DNA from: Silvanigrellaceae bacterium | GTDB taxonomy: Bacteria; Bdellovibrionota_B; Oligoflexia; Silvanigrellales; CANGWC01 | DNA length: 46,030 nt | Assembly: GCA_947457515.1 (NCBI GenBank) | Contig: CANGWC010000003.1 | Coordinates: forward strand, 1-46,030 | Direction: 5' to 3' | Shown: one piece after another, positions 34,832 to 42,867 of the stretch | Layout of the letters: every line of letters begins with the position of its first letter | Numbering within the stretch: position 1 is the first letter of the stretch | Notes under the pieces: generated by a model | Seen by the model: the letters and a program-made list of their open reading frames with translations, nothing else | Databases searched by the model: none | Told to the model about the DNA's origin: nothing | Position numbers and translations under genes: made by a program

Positions 34832-35710
34832 ATGAATCATTTAAAGCTCATAATTTTATTACCTATTTTAATGATCTTACCTCTACAAAAAGCTTTAGGA
34901 GCAGGAGGCTCTGATATTGGTGGTAGTCCTAATATACCTGTAGATCCAGCAGATATAACATTCTATTATCAAGATCTTCTACTATTGGCTCAAAAAATCA
35001 AAATTTATGCTCGTCAGTATCATTTACTTTCTCAAGCTAGAATAAGTATCAAAGAAATTTTTCGTCAGACATATCAACTCTTTCAACTCACCCCTCAGGC
35101 GATATCTTATGCGGCTACAATTAAAAGTACCCTTGAATTAGAAGTATTAGATAGGCAAGAAGTTAATCAAGATATGAGTGCTTATATCTCTGAAAATATT
35201 AAAGAACACGGTTATACCATTCAAGCTAATTCACAACGGCTCACACCAATGGAAAAAGCTATAGAAGACAATATCCTAGATGCAATGAGTCGAGGACTTA
35301 ATCTTATAAAGGATAGTATAGAGGAATCAAATTATCCAATAATTACAAGAAGATTTAAACAAAATATTCTTGATGTAAATCATAATTCTCCTCAAACTTC
35401 TGATACTCAATTAGTGAAATTATTTTTGGAAATATTTCCGTCTGTACTCAGGTCTAACTTGGAAGAAGGGCTTCAAGAAATTTTAAATGAGGATGATGAT
35501 GAGGTTCATAGAGAATACGATAATCTATTCAATGATCGTACATTTAATACTTATGATGGTTGGGAAAAAGCACTTTTTGCATTTCTGAGCCCACAAGAGA
35601 AAACTCAAAATATTATCATGATTAATACAAAAGCAAATGAAGGAACATTAATTTCTGATGTTTTCTATATGATGTCTCCTGAATTTGAACTCGGGTTACA
35701 TCATAAATAA
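34832..35710 (+). CDS. Secreted protein of unknown function, family A copy 2
   Basis: 292 residues, clear paralogue of the gene at 33808: signal ending KALGA, then GGSDIGGSP, the helical YYQDLLLLAQKIKIYARQYH block, FQLTPQAISYAATIKS, QEVNQDMSAYIS, and the C-terminal FLSPQEK and EGTLISDVFYMM motifs. It is slightly longer at the C-terminus (EFELGLHHK). The middle third (about 130-220) has diverged most. A good AAGGA ribosome site is present. Function unknown; duplication plus export suggests a surface or extracellular role under diversifying pressure. Confidence 0.75.
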   Translation: MNHLKLIILLPILMILPLQKALGAGGSDIGGSPNIPVDPADITFYYQDLLLLAQKIKIYARQYHLLSQARISIKEIFRQTYQLFQLTPQAISYAATIKSTLELEVLDRQEVNQDMSAYISENIKEHGYTIQANSQRLTPMEKAIEDNILDAMSRGLNLIKDSIEESNYPIITRRFKQNILDVNHNSPQTSDTQLVKLFLEIFPSVLRSNLEEGLQEILNEDDDEVHREYDNLFNDRTFNTYDGWEKALFAFLSPQEKTQNIIMINTKANEGTLISDVFYMMSPEFELGLHHK

Positions 35711-35872
35711 GAGATCAGAGTTTCTAAAGAGTATTGACGGTTCATTTTATTGGAATGATTCTGTTTTTATTCAGATATTTAAACAAAAAATTTTCAGTTC
35801 ATAGATTCATTCTAAAATATGTGTTGTATTTTGTAATATTTTTTGAGATATATTGAATTTAAGGTGTATATT

Positions 35873-36169
35873 ATGAAAATATCAAAGGTAATTTTAGTGG
35901 CAAGTTTTTTAATGATTCAAATGGCTTACTCTCAACCTACTGAAGACCTACCTCCCCCGGGGTATACATATATCTATGATGTAGACAACCACTGCCATCA
36001 AGTAAAAATTGGGGCAGTGCCTTCTTTGGGAGATGCTATTAATATTGCTAATTCAGAAGTAGAAAATATAAGTGCTAGTATAGCAGAGGAAAGTGCTGCG
36101 TGGACGCAAGCAAATGAAGAAACAGAAGGTTTTGTTGATTGGTTAGCAAGAAAATTAGCAGGGGGTTGA
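35873..36169 (+). CDS. Small secreted protein of unknown function
   Basis: 98 residues from ATG 35873, which has AAGGTG ahead of it; an upstream in-frame ATG at 35843 would spoil the signal peptide. Signal ends MAYS, and the mature chain of about 78 residues starts QPTEDLPPPGY, has one Cys-His pair (NHCHQVKIG) and an acidic helical C-terminus rich in Glu and Ser, ending WLARKLAGG. No family recognised. It stands alone after the family A pair, with 162 AT-rich bases before it and 119 after it. Confidence 0.62.
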   Translation: MKISKVILVASFLMIQMAYSQPTEDLPPPGYTYIYDVDNHCHQVKIGAVPSLGDAINIANSEVENISASIAEESAAWTQANEETEGFVDWLARKLAGG

Positions 36170-36267
36170 ATAACCAAACCTGTATGTTAGTCTCTTCAAA
36201 TCTATACTCATAAAAAAATAATCTTAAAAACTATTTTAATTCGTAAACAATAATTTGGGTTTAGCTT

Positions 36268-36286
36268 GTTAAAAAATATTTTTAAC
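36268..36286. terminator. AT-rich palindrome at the rpsR 3' side
   Basis: GTTAAAAA, ATA, TTTTTAAC: a perfect 8-base inverted repeat two bases beyond the rpsR stop and 99 bases after the small secreted gene on the other strand. It lies between converging genes. The stem is weak and no clean T-run follows in either direction, so termination is only possible. Confidence 0.3.
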
Positions 36287-36288
36287 GC

Positions 36289-36543
36289 TTAGGTCATGAA
36301 CTTAGGTTCAATATTAGAATCATATCCAATAAGACTCATCACACGAGCTCTTTTGATAGCTATCTTTAACTCTCTTTGTTGCTGAGCACTGGCACCACTG
36401 ACACGGCTAGGAATGATCTTACCATGCTCTGTCATAAAGCGACGGATGACATGAGTGTCTTTGTAATCAAAGGTAGCACTAGGGTCTACAGTCTTTTTTA
36501 ATTTAACGAACTTTTTCTTTTTACGGTTTGTTGTTTGTATCAT
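36289..36543 (-). CDS. rpsR: Ribosomal protein bS18
   Basis: 84 residues from ATG 36543; the open frame continues to 36651 but the extension is not ribosomal. The core [26 protein letters not shown] (shortened here to its start) and the basic [11 protein letters not shown] helix are diagnostic of bS18, a component of the small subunit platform. The N-terminal zinc-type Cys of some homologues is absent. It stands apart from rpsF and rplI, its usual partners. It is divergent from a very small membrane protein gene, with 22 bases between them. Confidence 0.93.
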   Translation of the reverse strand: MIQTTNRKKKKFVKLKKTVDPSATFDYKDTHVIRRFMTEHGKIIPSRVSGASAQQQRELKIAIKRARVMSLIGYDSNIEPKFMT

Positions 36544-36565
36544 ACGATATATGTAGTAATGAATT

Positions 36566-36679
36566 ATGAAAAAATCAACATCTTTAGTAGGTATTTTTAC
36601 ACAAAGCCTTGTATATACAGCTATTTTTTTCTGGATAGCTCTCATATTCATAGGGGTCTATGTTGTGGTAGTCTTATAA
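36566..36679 (+). CDS. 37-residue single-pass membrane protein
   Basis: A short frame beginning [13 protein letters not shown] and continuing into one long hydrophobic helix ([19 protein letters not shown]) that ends at the C-terminus. It starts 22 bases upstream of rpsR on the opposite strand and ends one base before the GTG of the HNH nuclease gene, as expected for the first gene of a small operon. The basic N-terminus suggests an N-in, C-out topology. The ribosome site is weak, so translation is not certain. I know no family for it. Confidence 0.5.
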   Translation: MKKSTSLVGIFTQSLVYTAIFFWIALIFIGVYVVVVL

Positions 36680-36680
36680 T

Positions 36681-37247
36681 GTGGAAACATTTGGGAATAG
36701 AGTCCTTCTTTTAGATTCAAGATATGAACCCACTCACCTATTAAGCCTGAGTCAGGGTTTTGTATTGATGTATATGAGTAAAGCTGAGGCTTTGGTGCCG
36801 TCTTCCCGTAAGATCCAAACGGTGAATAGAGCTTATGAAGTGCCTTGGGTTCTGGTGTCTCAAAAATGCCGTCCTAAGAAATACAGATATGTCTCTCCCC
36901 ATTTCTCCCGTTGGATGGTTTATTTAAGAGATCATTTTACCTGTCAGTATTGCCATCATAAGGTTCCACTTCCTACTTTGACATTAGATCATGTGATCCC
37001 TGTGTCTAGAGGAGGTCAGACTTCTTGGGAAAATATTATTACAGCCTGTAAAATGTGTAATCTTAAGAAAGGATCTAAGGATATTAAGGAACTTAAATAT
37101 AAAGTCAGGCCTTATAGACCCACTTATGCCCCACAGGCATTGTTTCCATTGAAACATCGTATCTTTAGCATGAATGCTCCGGCTCCTTGGAAAGCTTTTT
37201 TAGACTTTAGTCAGGCAGATATTTTTTACAGTGAGTGCCGTTCATGA
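36681..37247 (+). CDS. HNH endonuclease family protein
   Basis: 188 residues starting with GTG (METFGNRVLLLDSRYEP). The N-terminal 80 residues are a domain common to a widespread chromosomal HNH family. The nuclease core has the metal-binding Cys pairs and HNH residues: RDHFTCQYCHHK, TLDHVIPVSRGGQTSWENI and ACKMCNLKKGSK. It should bind zinc and cut DNA, although the biological role of this solitary housekeeping-like HNH family is not established. It overlaps the next gene by 4 bases (ATGA). Confidence 0.85.
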   Translation: METFGNRVLLLDSRYEPTHLLSLSQGFVLMYMSKAEALVPSSRKIQTVNRAYEVPWVLVSQKCRPKKYRYVSPHFSRWMVYLRDHFTCQYCHHKVPLPTLTLDHVIPVSRGGQTSWENIITACKMCNLKKGSKDIKELKYKVRPYRPTYAPQALFPLKHRIFSMNAPAPWKAFLDFSQADIFYSECRS

Positions 37248-37708
37248 TGTGGTCCGTTTTCTTAGAAGATGAGATCTTACAAGTCAACACAGAACAGCTA
37301 TGTTTACTTGTAACACAAGGTAAAATACTGTTTCATCACCTCATCAAAAGCGAAGATTCTGATTTGAAATATCCTTTCTTTAAACTCTTTAAAGACTTTT
37401 CTGAAGACGATAAGAATCTATTTTATTCTTCACTTGTTTCTGATGCTTATACCCAGGTACTTAAACCATCTTTAGAAAATGTGAAGAAAATCAAAAAAGA
37501 GCAGAAGAAGGAAGAAAAACCTTTTCTCATTCATCATACTAGAATAGAAGATAAACCCATGTTGGTATCAGCACTTCCGGATATCATACATTCTAAAAAG
37601 AAAAGTCCTTTTTTCTATATTGAAGAGATCTACAGACTTTTGTTATTTGCAGGATTCATCTTAGGAATTATAGGGTTGGTTTTGATTTTTCGTAAGTTGC
37701 GGAGATAA
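37244..37708 (+). CDS. Tail-anchored membrane protein of unknown function
   Basis: 154 residues from ATG 37244, which overlaps the HNH stop (ATGA); a GTG at 37235 is also in frame. A soluble acidic N-terminal region (about 1-80), a Lys/Glu-rich stretch (KKIKKEQKKEEKPF), then a single C-terminal membrane helix (LLLFAGFILGIIGLVLIF) and a basic tail RKLRR. The layout implies a cytoplasmic domain tethered to the inner membrane. The N-terminal part vaguely resembles a short domain that might bind a partner, but I recognise no family. Its last 41 bases overlap the convergent sod gene. Confidence 0.6.
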   Translation: MMWSVFLEDEILQVNTEQLCLLVTQGKILFHHLIKSEDSDLKYPFFKLFKDFSEDDKNLFYSSLVSDAYTQVLKPSLENVKKIKKEQKKEEKPFLIHHTRIEDKPMLVSALPDIIHSKKKSPFFYIEEIYRLLLFAGFILGIIGLVLIFRKLRR

Positions 37709-38336
37709 AATCCCAATTTATAAGCTTATCTAAAGTTCCTACAACATAATCTTTACGTTTATTTTGATAATCAAGATAATAAGCATGTTCCCAGAGATCT
37801 AATGTGAATAAAGGAGTTTCTCCATTCATCCAAGGATTATCTCCATTAGAAGAAGCATAAATTTTAGGCTTACCTTCAGAAATCGTTAACCATGTCCAAC
37901 CACTCCCAAAATGATTTAAAGAAGCATCTCTTAGAGCATTTTTAAGATTATCGATACTTCCTAAGTTGCTTTGAATCCATTTTTCAAAGTTAGGTGAGGG
38001 TTTGGTTTTAAGAGAAACAGGTTTTAAAGACTTCCAATAAAAGTCATGGTTAATCGCTTGAGCTGTGGCATTCCATAAAGGACTTCCTACAGTGCTTAAT
38101 TTTTGAATTTGATCGAGAGGGATATTCTCAGGATGAAGTTTCTTAATCGTATCTAAGTAACCTAAATGATGCTTTCCGTAGTGATACTCAAGAGTTTTTT
38201 TGGAGATGATAGGTTCTAAAGCGGATAAACTATAGGGAAGATCTGATTTGAAAAAAGATTTGCTTGCATAAGCTTTCCATAAAGGAGCCATAACTGTTGT
38301 ATACATTGCTGTAGATATAAATTGTCTTCTTTGCAT
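37668..38336 (-). CDS. Exported iron/manganese superoxide dismutase
   Basis: 222 residues. The first 25 (MQRRQFISTAMYTTVMAPLW, then KAYA) look like a twin-arginine or Sec signal: two Arg followed by a hydrophobic run. The rest is a normal Fe/Mn dismutase with all four metal ligands: His52 in YHYGKHHLGY, His97 in NHDFYW, and Asp170 and His174 in DLWEHAYYLDY. It turns superoxide into peroxide and oxygen, here probably in the periplasm, where it would guard against external superoxide. Most members of the family are cytoplasmic. It is divergent from hemL (66-base gap). Confidence 0.88.
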   Translation of the reverse strand: MQRRQFISTAMYTTVMAPLWKAYASKSFFKSDLPYSLSALEPIISKKTLEYHYGKHHLGYLDTIKKLHPENIPLDQIQKLSTVGSPLWNATAQAINHDFYWKSLKPVSLKTKPSPNFEKWIQSNLGSIDNLKNALRDASLNHFGSGWTWLTISEGKPKIYASSNGDNPWMNGETPLFTLDLWEHAYYLDYQNKRKDYVVGTLDKLINWDFISATYEKSKPTL

Positions 38337-38402
38337 AGATAAAGACTAACCAATATTGACAAAATTTTCCAATATAGGTTTGATGAGACAAAAGGATGAA
38401 AT

Positions 38403-39689
38403 GTGAATTCTTCAAAAGATTGGTATGAAAGAAGCCTGAAACTTTTCCCTGGGGGAGTGAATTCTCCTGTACGTTCTTTTAAATCTGTAGGGTGTGAACC
38501 TAAGCTCTTTGCCCAGGGTTTAGGTCCGTACATGTATGATACAGATGGTCAAAGATATATAGATTTCTGTTGTTCTTGGGGTCCTTTGATCTTAGGTCAT
38601 TTGCACCCTTATGTTGTTCAAAAATTGAATCAACAGATCTCTACAGCCATGACATTTGGAGCAACCTGTCCACAGGAAATTCTTTTAGGGGAAGAGATTT
38701 TGAATCACTGGTTTACATCCATGGAGAAACTCCGGTTTGTAAACAGTGGAACAGAAGCTTCTATGAGTGTTTTGCGTTTAGCTAGGGGTTATACAAGCAG
38801 AAAAAAAATCGTTAAATTTGAGGGCTGTTATCATGGTCATGTGGACAGTCTTTTGATCTCAGCAGGAAGTGGCCTTGCCCAGTTTGGAGAACCCACTTCT
38901 CCAGGAGTCATTAATTTCGAAGAAACATTAGTAGTTCCATATAATGATCTTGAAGCGCTTCAAGCTGTATTTAAAGAATATGGCGAAGAGATTGCTGCAG
39001 TTATGATTGAACCTATGGCAGCAAACATGGGGTTAGTTCTTCCTCAAAAAGGTTTCTTAGAAGGGATCAGATCTCTGACCACTCAATATAAAAGTCTTTT
39101 TATCTTTGATGAAGTGATGACGGGATTTCGTATTCATAAAGGAGGCAGTCATTTAGCTTTCGGTGTTCAACCAGATCTTTGGACCATGGGTAAAATCGTA
39201 GGAGGAGGTCTCCCTGCAGCAGCCTATGGTGGCAAAAAAGAAATTATGGATTGGATTTCTCCCAGTGGTCCTATTTATCAAGCGGGAACGTTATCTGGAA
39301 ATCCTTTAGCTATGGCAGCAGGATTAGCTACATTACAATATGTTCGTGAAAATAATGTTTTAGAACATCTTGAAGAATTAGGAAAAGAGCTAGATCTTCT
39401 TGTATCTGAAAGATTAGAAAAATATAAACAAAAAGGACTATTAGTATATGTGCGTAAAGCATCTTTCTTCTGTTTCTTTTTTGGGACTAAATCATTACCT
39501 CAAAATTTTAAAGAAGTGGATGCTTGTAATATGGATCTCTTCTCAGAAGTGTATGCTAAATGGTTAGAAACAGGCGTTTATATGGGACCAAGTGGATATG
39601 AAGTGGGATTTTTAAGTTACAGCCATAACCGTAGTCATTTAGAGAAACTGTTAGAGGCTATTGTGATAACTTGTGAAGGTATCCGTTGA
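38403..39689 (+). CDS. hemL: Glutamate-1-semialdehyde 2,1-aminomutase
   Basis: 428 residues, GTG start with an AAAGGATG ribosome site. It makes 5-aminolevulinate from glutamate semialdehyde in the C5 heme pathway using pyridoxal phosphate. Seen: FPGGVNSPVRSFKSVG at the start, VNSGTEASMSVLRLARG, CYHGHVDSLL, FDEVMTGFRI, and the pyridoxal Lys (about 264) in TMGKIVGGGLPAAAYGG. The C5 route excludes lineages that use ALA synthase, such as Alphaproteobacteria. Its 3' end overlaps the convergent gene at 39635 by 55 bases. Confidence 0.95.
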   Translation: MNSSKDWYERSLKLFPGGVNSPVRSFKSVGCEPKLFAQGLGPYMYDTDGQRYIDFCCSWGPLILGHLHPYVVQKLNQQISTAMTFGATCPQEILLGEEILNHWFTSMEKLRFVNSGTEASMSVLRLARGYTSRKKIVKFEGCYHGHVDSLLISAGSGLAQFGEPTSPGVINFEETLVVPYNDLEALQAVFKEYGEEIAAVMIEPMAANMGLVLPQKGFLEGIRSLTTQYKSLFIFDEVMTGFRIHKGGSHLAFGVQPDLWTMGKIVGGGLPAAAYGGKKEIMDWISPSGPIYQAGTLSGNPLAMAAGLATLQYVRENNVLEHLEELGKELDLLVSERLEKYKQKGLLVYVRKASFFCFFFGTKSLPQNFKEVDACNMDLFSEVYAKWLETGVYMGPSGYEVGFLSYSHNRSHLEKLLEAIVITCEGIR

Positions 39690-40423
39690 ATTTGTAAAAA
39701 TATATTCCGAAAATATCGTATATAAAACATACGATTAAATGTCCGGGCTTCGGATACTGAGATCTCTTTGGTGGAAGAGATCAAAAAGTTTAGCCTTTGT
39801 GTAAGTTTAGAATGAGCTTCTTTAAAAGATGTAGCATTTGAAGCGTTTACAAAGATAATTTTAATAGTATCTCCAGATAGGATGGGTTGATACATATATA
39901 TGTTACTTTTGGGATCATCCTTCGTTCTTTTATAAGAGAATAATCTGAATTCTTGTGCAAATCTGATGAGTCTTGCTACTTTTTGAATGGGATTTAAGGG
40001 AGGTTTGTCTGGGGAAAAAAGAAGAGACTCGTGATTTAAAAAGTTAAATAAACTTAGAACATCCATGATGTAATACGACATTATTTCGTATTCAAAAATT
40101 TCTTTTTCATCACCTTTTTCTTTGAGTTGTTCATAATATTCAGCTTCCACAGGACTTAAATCCACAGGCCCTGAATCATTTTCTGTATCAAGAATATTTT
40201 TCATTTTTTCAAAAAATAGGCCATATTTTTTGTTAAAGTCTTGGGAAGAATAACTTAAATAGTGTGCTACAGCAGACTGTGCTAGCAATAAAAGAGGTTT
40301 TAAATCTTTATGAGAAGGAGTAAAGGTGATGTATTTATAAGTCACATTAACGATAGAAGCTTTGGGTTCTACAGCAAAAGTAATAGTAGTCAAAAGTAAA
40401 GAAAGAAGAAATAAAATATTCAT
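39635..40423 (-). CDS. Exported protein of unknown function, downstream of ABC importer
   Basis: 262 residues with a Sec signal (MNILFLLSLLLTTITFA). The mature protein is mixed helical with few conserved features: an acidic stretch around residues 75-105 and a C-terminal block rich in Arg, Phe and Tyr (FNRMFYIRYFRNIFLQIQR). It has no Cys. It follows the permease gene by 31 bases, so it is likely co-transcribed with the importer, but it is not a classical binding protein. Its last 18 codons run antisense to the end of hemL. Not recognised. Confidence 0.62.
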   Translation of the reverse strand: MNILFLLSLLLTTITFAVEPKASIVNVTYKYITFTPSHKDLKPLLLLAQSAVAHYLSYSSQDFNKKYGLFFEKMKNILDTENDSGPVDLSPVEAEYYEQLKEKGDEKEIFEYEIMSYYIMDVLSLFNFLNHESLLFSPDKPPLNPIQKVARLIRFAQEFRLFSYKRTKDDPKSNIYMYQPILSGDTIKIIFVNASNATSFKEAHSKLTQRLNFLISSTKEISVSEARTFNRMFYIRYFRNIFLQIQRIPSQVITIASNSFSK

Positions 40424-40454
40424 ACCAAACGACTCCCAGGATCAATGGAAAAGT

Positions 40455-41219
40455 TTAGCGATACACCATATGCAAAGATTTTAAGATCATCTTAGAAATA
40501 TAGGTCACGACTTTAATCAGAAAAAATCCTAATATAATAAGATATAATAATGTGGAGAAAAGTCGAGCACCTTCTAATTCATAACTGGCCATCATAATGT
40601 GGTAGGCAAGACCTTTTTGGGAGTAGTCAGATCCAATCACAAATTCTCCCCCTAAAGCTCCTAATAGGCAGAGTTGTACACAGATCTTAAGAGACTCAAA
40701 AAAATAAGAAAGAGAAAAAGGTATTTTCAATAATCTGATTTGATCCCATAAAGAAGCTGAATAAAAAGTAAATACCCAATTGAGAGATCTTTGGGTTTGT
40801 TTGAGTCCATTGAGAGTGCCTGAAAGTAAAGTGAAGAAACCTGAAAGACCTGAGGCAAGAATAAGGGTCAGCATTCGATCTTCTTTAAACCAAAGGAGGA
40901 ATAAAGGAGCGAAAACAATCATAGGAAGTGTTTGTAAGACTCCTATGAAAGGAGCTATGACCCATTCAGAAAGAGGAATATAGAGGAATAAAGTCGTTAG
41001 CATAATGGTTAAAAATACAGCGGTACAAACTCCTCCTAATGTGATTTTTAAGGTGACGAGTAAGCTTGAGATTAAAGGCAACCTGTTTTCCCAGGAATAG
41101 TTTAAAACATTGAGAGGAGAAGGGAAGAAATAATCTGGAACATTAAAATAAGGCAATAAAATCTGGATAAGACAGCCACAAAATACAAATAGTAAGAATT
41201 TATAAAATAGTTGTTTCAG
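40455..41219 (-). CDS. ABC importer permease, nitrate/sulfonate/thiamine type
   Basis: BPD_transp_1 permease. An initiation at TTG 41156 would give 233 residues, but the expected first helix (FLLFVFCGCLIQIL) and the following FPSPLNVLNYSW are only both included if translation begins near 41219. There the only candidate is CTG overlapping the ATPase stop (CTGA), giving 254 residues, the normal family size. Other features: a PMIVFAPLFLLWF segment, and a cytoplasmic loop with LLKIPFSLSYFFESLKI (EAA-like) and GALGGEFVIGS. It should form a homodimeric channel with the ATPase. The start remains uncertain. Confidence 0.8.
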   Translation of the reverse strand: MKQLFYKFLLFVFCGCLIQILLPYFNVPDYFFPSPLNVLNYSWENRLPLISSLLVTLKITLGGVCTAVFLTIMLTTLFLYIPLSEWVIAPFIGVLQTLPMIVFAPLFLLWFKEDRMLTLILASGLSGFFTLLSGTLNGLKQTQRSLNWVFTFYSASLWDQIRLLKIPFSLSYFFESLKICVQLCLLGALGGEFVIGSDYSQKGLAYHIMMASYELEGARLFSTLLYLIILGFFLIKVVTYISKMILKSLHMVYR

Positions 41220-41962
41220 TTGAGATCTCTTAGAAGTTGATGTTGTATTTCTGATTTGAGTTTTTGGTATTTGTCTGTGAAGGAAAATTCTAAAGTTCTA
41301 GGGAAAGGTTCATCAATGGTAATGATTCTTTTAATCTGTCCTGGAAGAGAAGAAAGAATGATCACTTTATGTGAAAGAAGAAGAGCTTCTTGAATGCTAT
41401 GTGTGATCATGACTGCAGACCATTTCATTTTATCCCAAAGATTTAAAAGCTCTTCAATGAGTTTGAGTTTAGTTAATTCATCTAAAGAGGCAAAGGGTTC
41501 ATCTAAAAGAAGAACTTTAGGTTCCAAAATCAGTGCTCTTGCTAAAGCAACACGCATTTTCATTCCTCCAGAGATTTGATGGGGATAAGATTGTAAAAAT
41601 GCAGAAAGACCGACTTTTTCTAGGATGTCTTTACCTTTTTGTAAACGTTCTTGAGGAGTGAAGAGTTTTTGGAGTCTTAAAGGTAAGATCACATTCTTTA
41701 AAACGGTAGACCAAGGTAACAGAGCAGAGTCTTGGAAGACGACTCCTTTAAGGATATCTGTATTCCAGGTTAAAGTTCCAGAATCTATCGGGAAGAATCC
41801 ACATAGAAGTTGAATCAGAGTGCTTTTACCACAACCAGATGGACCTAAGATACTGATGACTTCCCCGGGATTTAAATCAAAAGAAATATCTTTAATAATA
41901 GATTTACCTTGAAATTTTTTATCTACATTTTGTAATGAGAGAATAGGCTTAAAATCACTCAT
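41216..41962 (-). CDS. ABC importer ATPase, SsuB/TauB/ThiZ type
   Basis: 248 residues. Walker A is LGPSGCGKSTLIQLL, the Q-loop GVVFQDSALLPW (the LLPW form is typical of the nitrate/sulfonate/taurine/pyrimidine group), the signature HQISGGMKMRVALARAL, Walker B VLLLDEPFASLD, and the H-loop MITHSIQEALLLS. It drives import of a small organic ligand. It overlaps the upstream binding-protein gene by 4 bases (ATGA) and ends where the permease appears to begin. Confidence 0.9.
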   Translation of the reverse strand: MSDFKPILSLQNVDKKFQGKSIIKDISFDLNPGEVISILGPSGCGKSTLIQLLCGFFPIDSGTLTWNTDILKGVVFQDSALLPWSTVLKNVILPLRLQKLFTPQERLQKGKDILEKVGLSAFLQSYPHQISGGMKMRVALARALILEPKVLLLDEPFASLDELTKLKLIEELLNLWDKMKWSAVMITHSIQEALLLSHKVIILSSLPGQIKRIITIDEPFPRTLEFSFTDKYQKLKSEIQHQLLRDLN

Positions 41963-42867
41963 GGGGTGATGCCTAAATAACGTTTCTTAGGATCGAGATA
42001 AGTGTAAGCTCCAGATTTATCACACAGATCATAAAAATGATTCCAACGGGAAGGCATCATCTTATAGGTAGGATTGATAATAGAATGACTCTTTAAAGCT
42101 TTTAAACCATAAAGGATTCTGTCTTTTGTCATCTCAGTGTTTTCTTTTAAAATAACTTTCATAGCTGGTTCAGGGTTTTTCTCAAATTCTTTCCATCCCC
42201 TTAAGGAAGCTTCCAAAAAATCTTTGACTTGTTTTTTATGTTTATCATAAAAATTCTTATTTACTAATATAATATTATCATAGAGATCATATCCCAGATC
42301 ATCCAATAAGATGATCTTGGGCTCATACCCCCAAGCTCTCTTTAAGACGTAAGGTTCGCTTGTGATATAGCCCTCAGCCATGACTTCATGATGATTTAAA
42401 AGAGAATAAAGGTATTTTGTATAAGTTATTTTGTTGATAGGAAGTTTATCTTTTAAAAGAGCCACCCAAGTTTTTTCTCCAAAAGGTTTAGAGGTAAAAT
42501 CTAAAAGTTTTCCTGATTTAAAATCAACGGATGTTGAGGGATGAGTCATCAAAACTTGGGGAGATTTTTGGAAGAAAGCGCCTACAGGAACAAGGGGGAG
42601 ATCCTCTTTGATAATGCGTAAAACATCAAAACTATTTCCTAATGTAATATCGCCATAACCGTTTAAAGTTAAATAAATATTATTGATACCAGGACCACCT
42701 TTAATAATAGTCAAATCTAAATTAATAGACTTATAATAATGGTTCACCAGGGCAGTATAAAAACCCCCATGCTCTACTTCTGGGTACCAATGAGTTATAA
42801 AACGTATAGGTAGAGCAAAACTTATGGAAAAGAATAAAAAAACAGGGAATAGAACTTTTAGTTTCAT
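41959..42867 (-). CDS. NMT1/THI5-like ABC substrate-binding protein
   Basis: 302 residues from ATG 42867, where a signal peptide starts (MKLKVLFPVFLFFSISFA); the open frame continues to 43002 but those residues precede the signal and lie antisense to the ABC1 kinase. The mature protein has the NMT1/SsuA-like features HWYPEVEHGGFYTALVNHYY, GYGDITLGNSFDVL and YITSEPYVLKRAWG, matching proteins that bind HMP or formylaminopyrimidine thiamine precursors. A thiamine-precursor importer is the best guess; no TPP riboswitch is seen. The gene start overlaps the kinase gene's 5' end by 44 bases if that one starts at 42824. Confidence 0.82.
   Translation of the reverse strand: MKLKVLFPVFLFFSISFALPIRFITHWYPEVEHGGFYTALVNHYYKSINLDLTIIKGGPGINNIYLTLNGYGDITLGNSFDVLRIIKEDLPLVPVGAFFQKSPQVLMTHPSTSVDFKSGKLLDFTSKPFGEKTWVALLKDKLPINKITYTKYLYSLLNHHEVMAEGYITSEPYVLKRAWGYEPKIILLDDLGYDLYDNIILVNKNFYDKHKKQVKDFLEASLRGWKEFEKNPEPAMKVILKENTEMTKDRILYGLKALKSHSIINPTYKMMPSRWNHFYDLCDKSGAYTYLDPKKRYLGITP

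Noticed and set aside
38356-38376. TTGACA followed by TATAGG ahead of hemL
   Set aside because: The spacer is only 11 bases, too short for a sigma-70 promoter.
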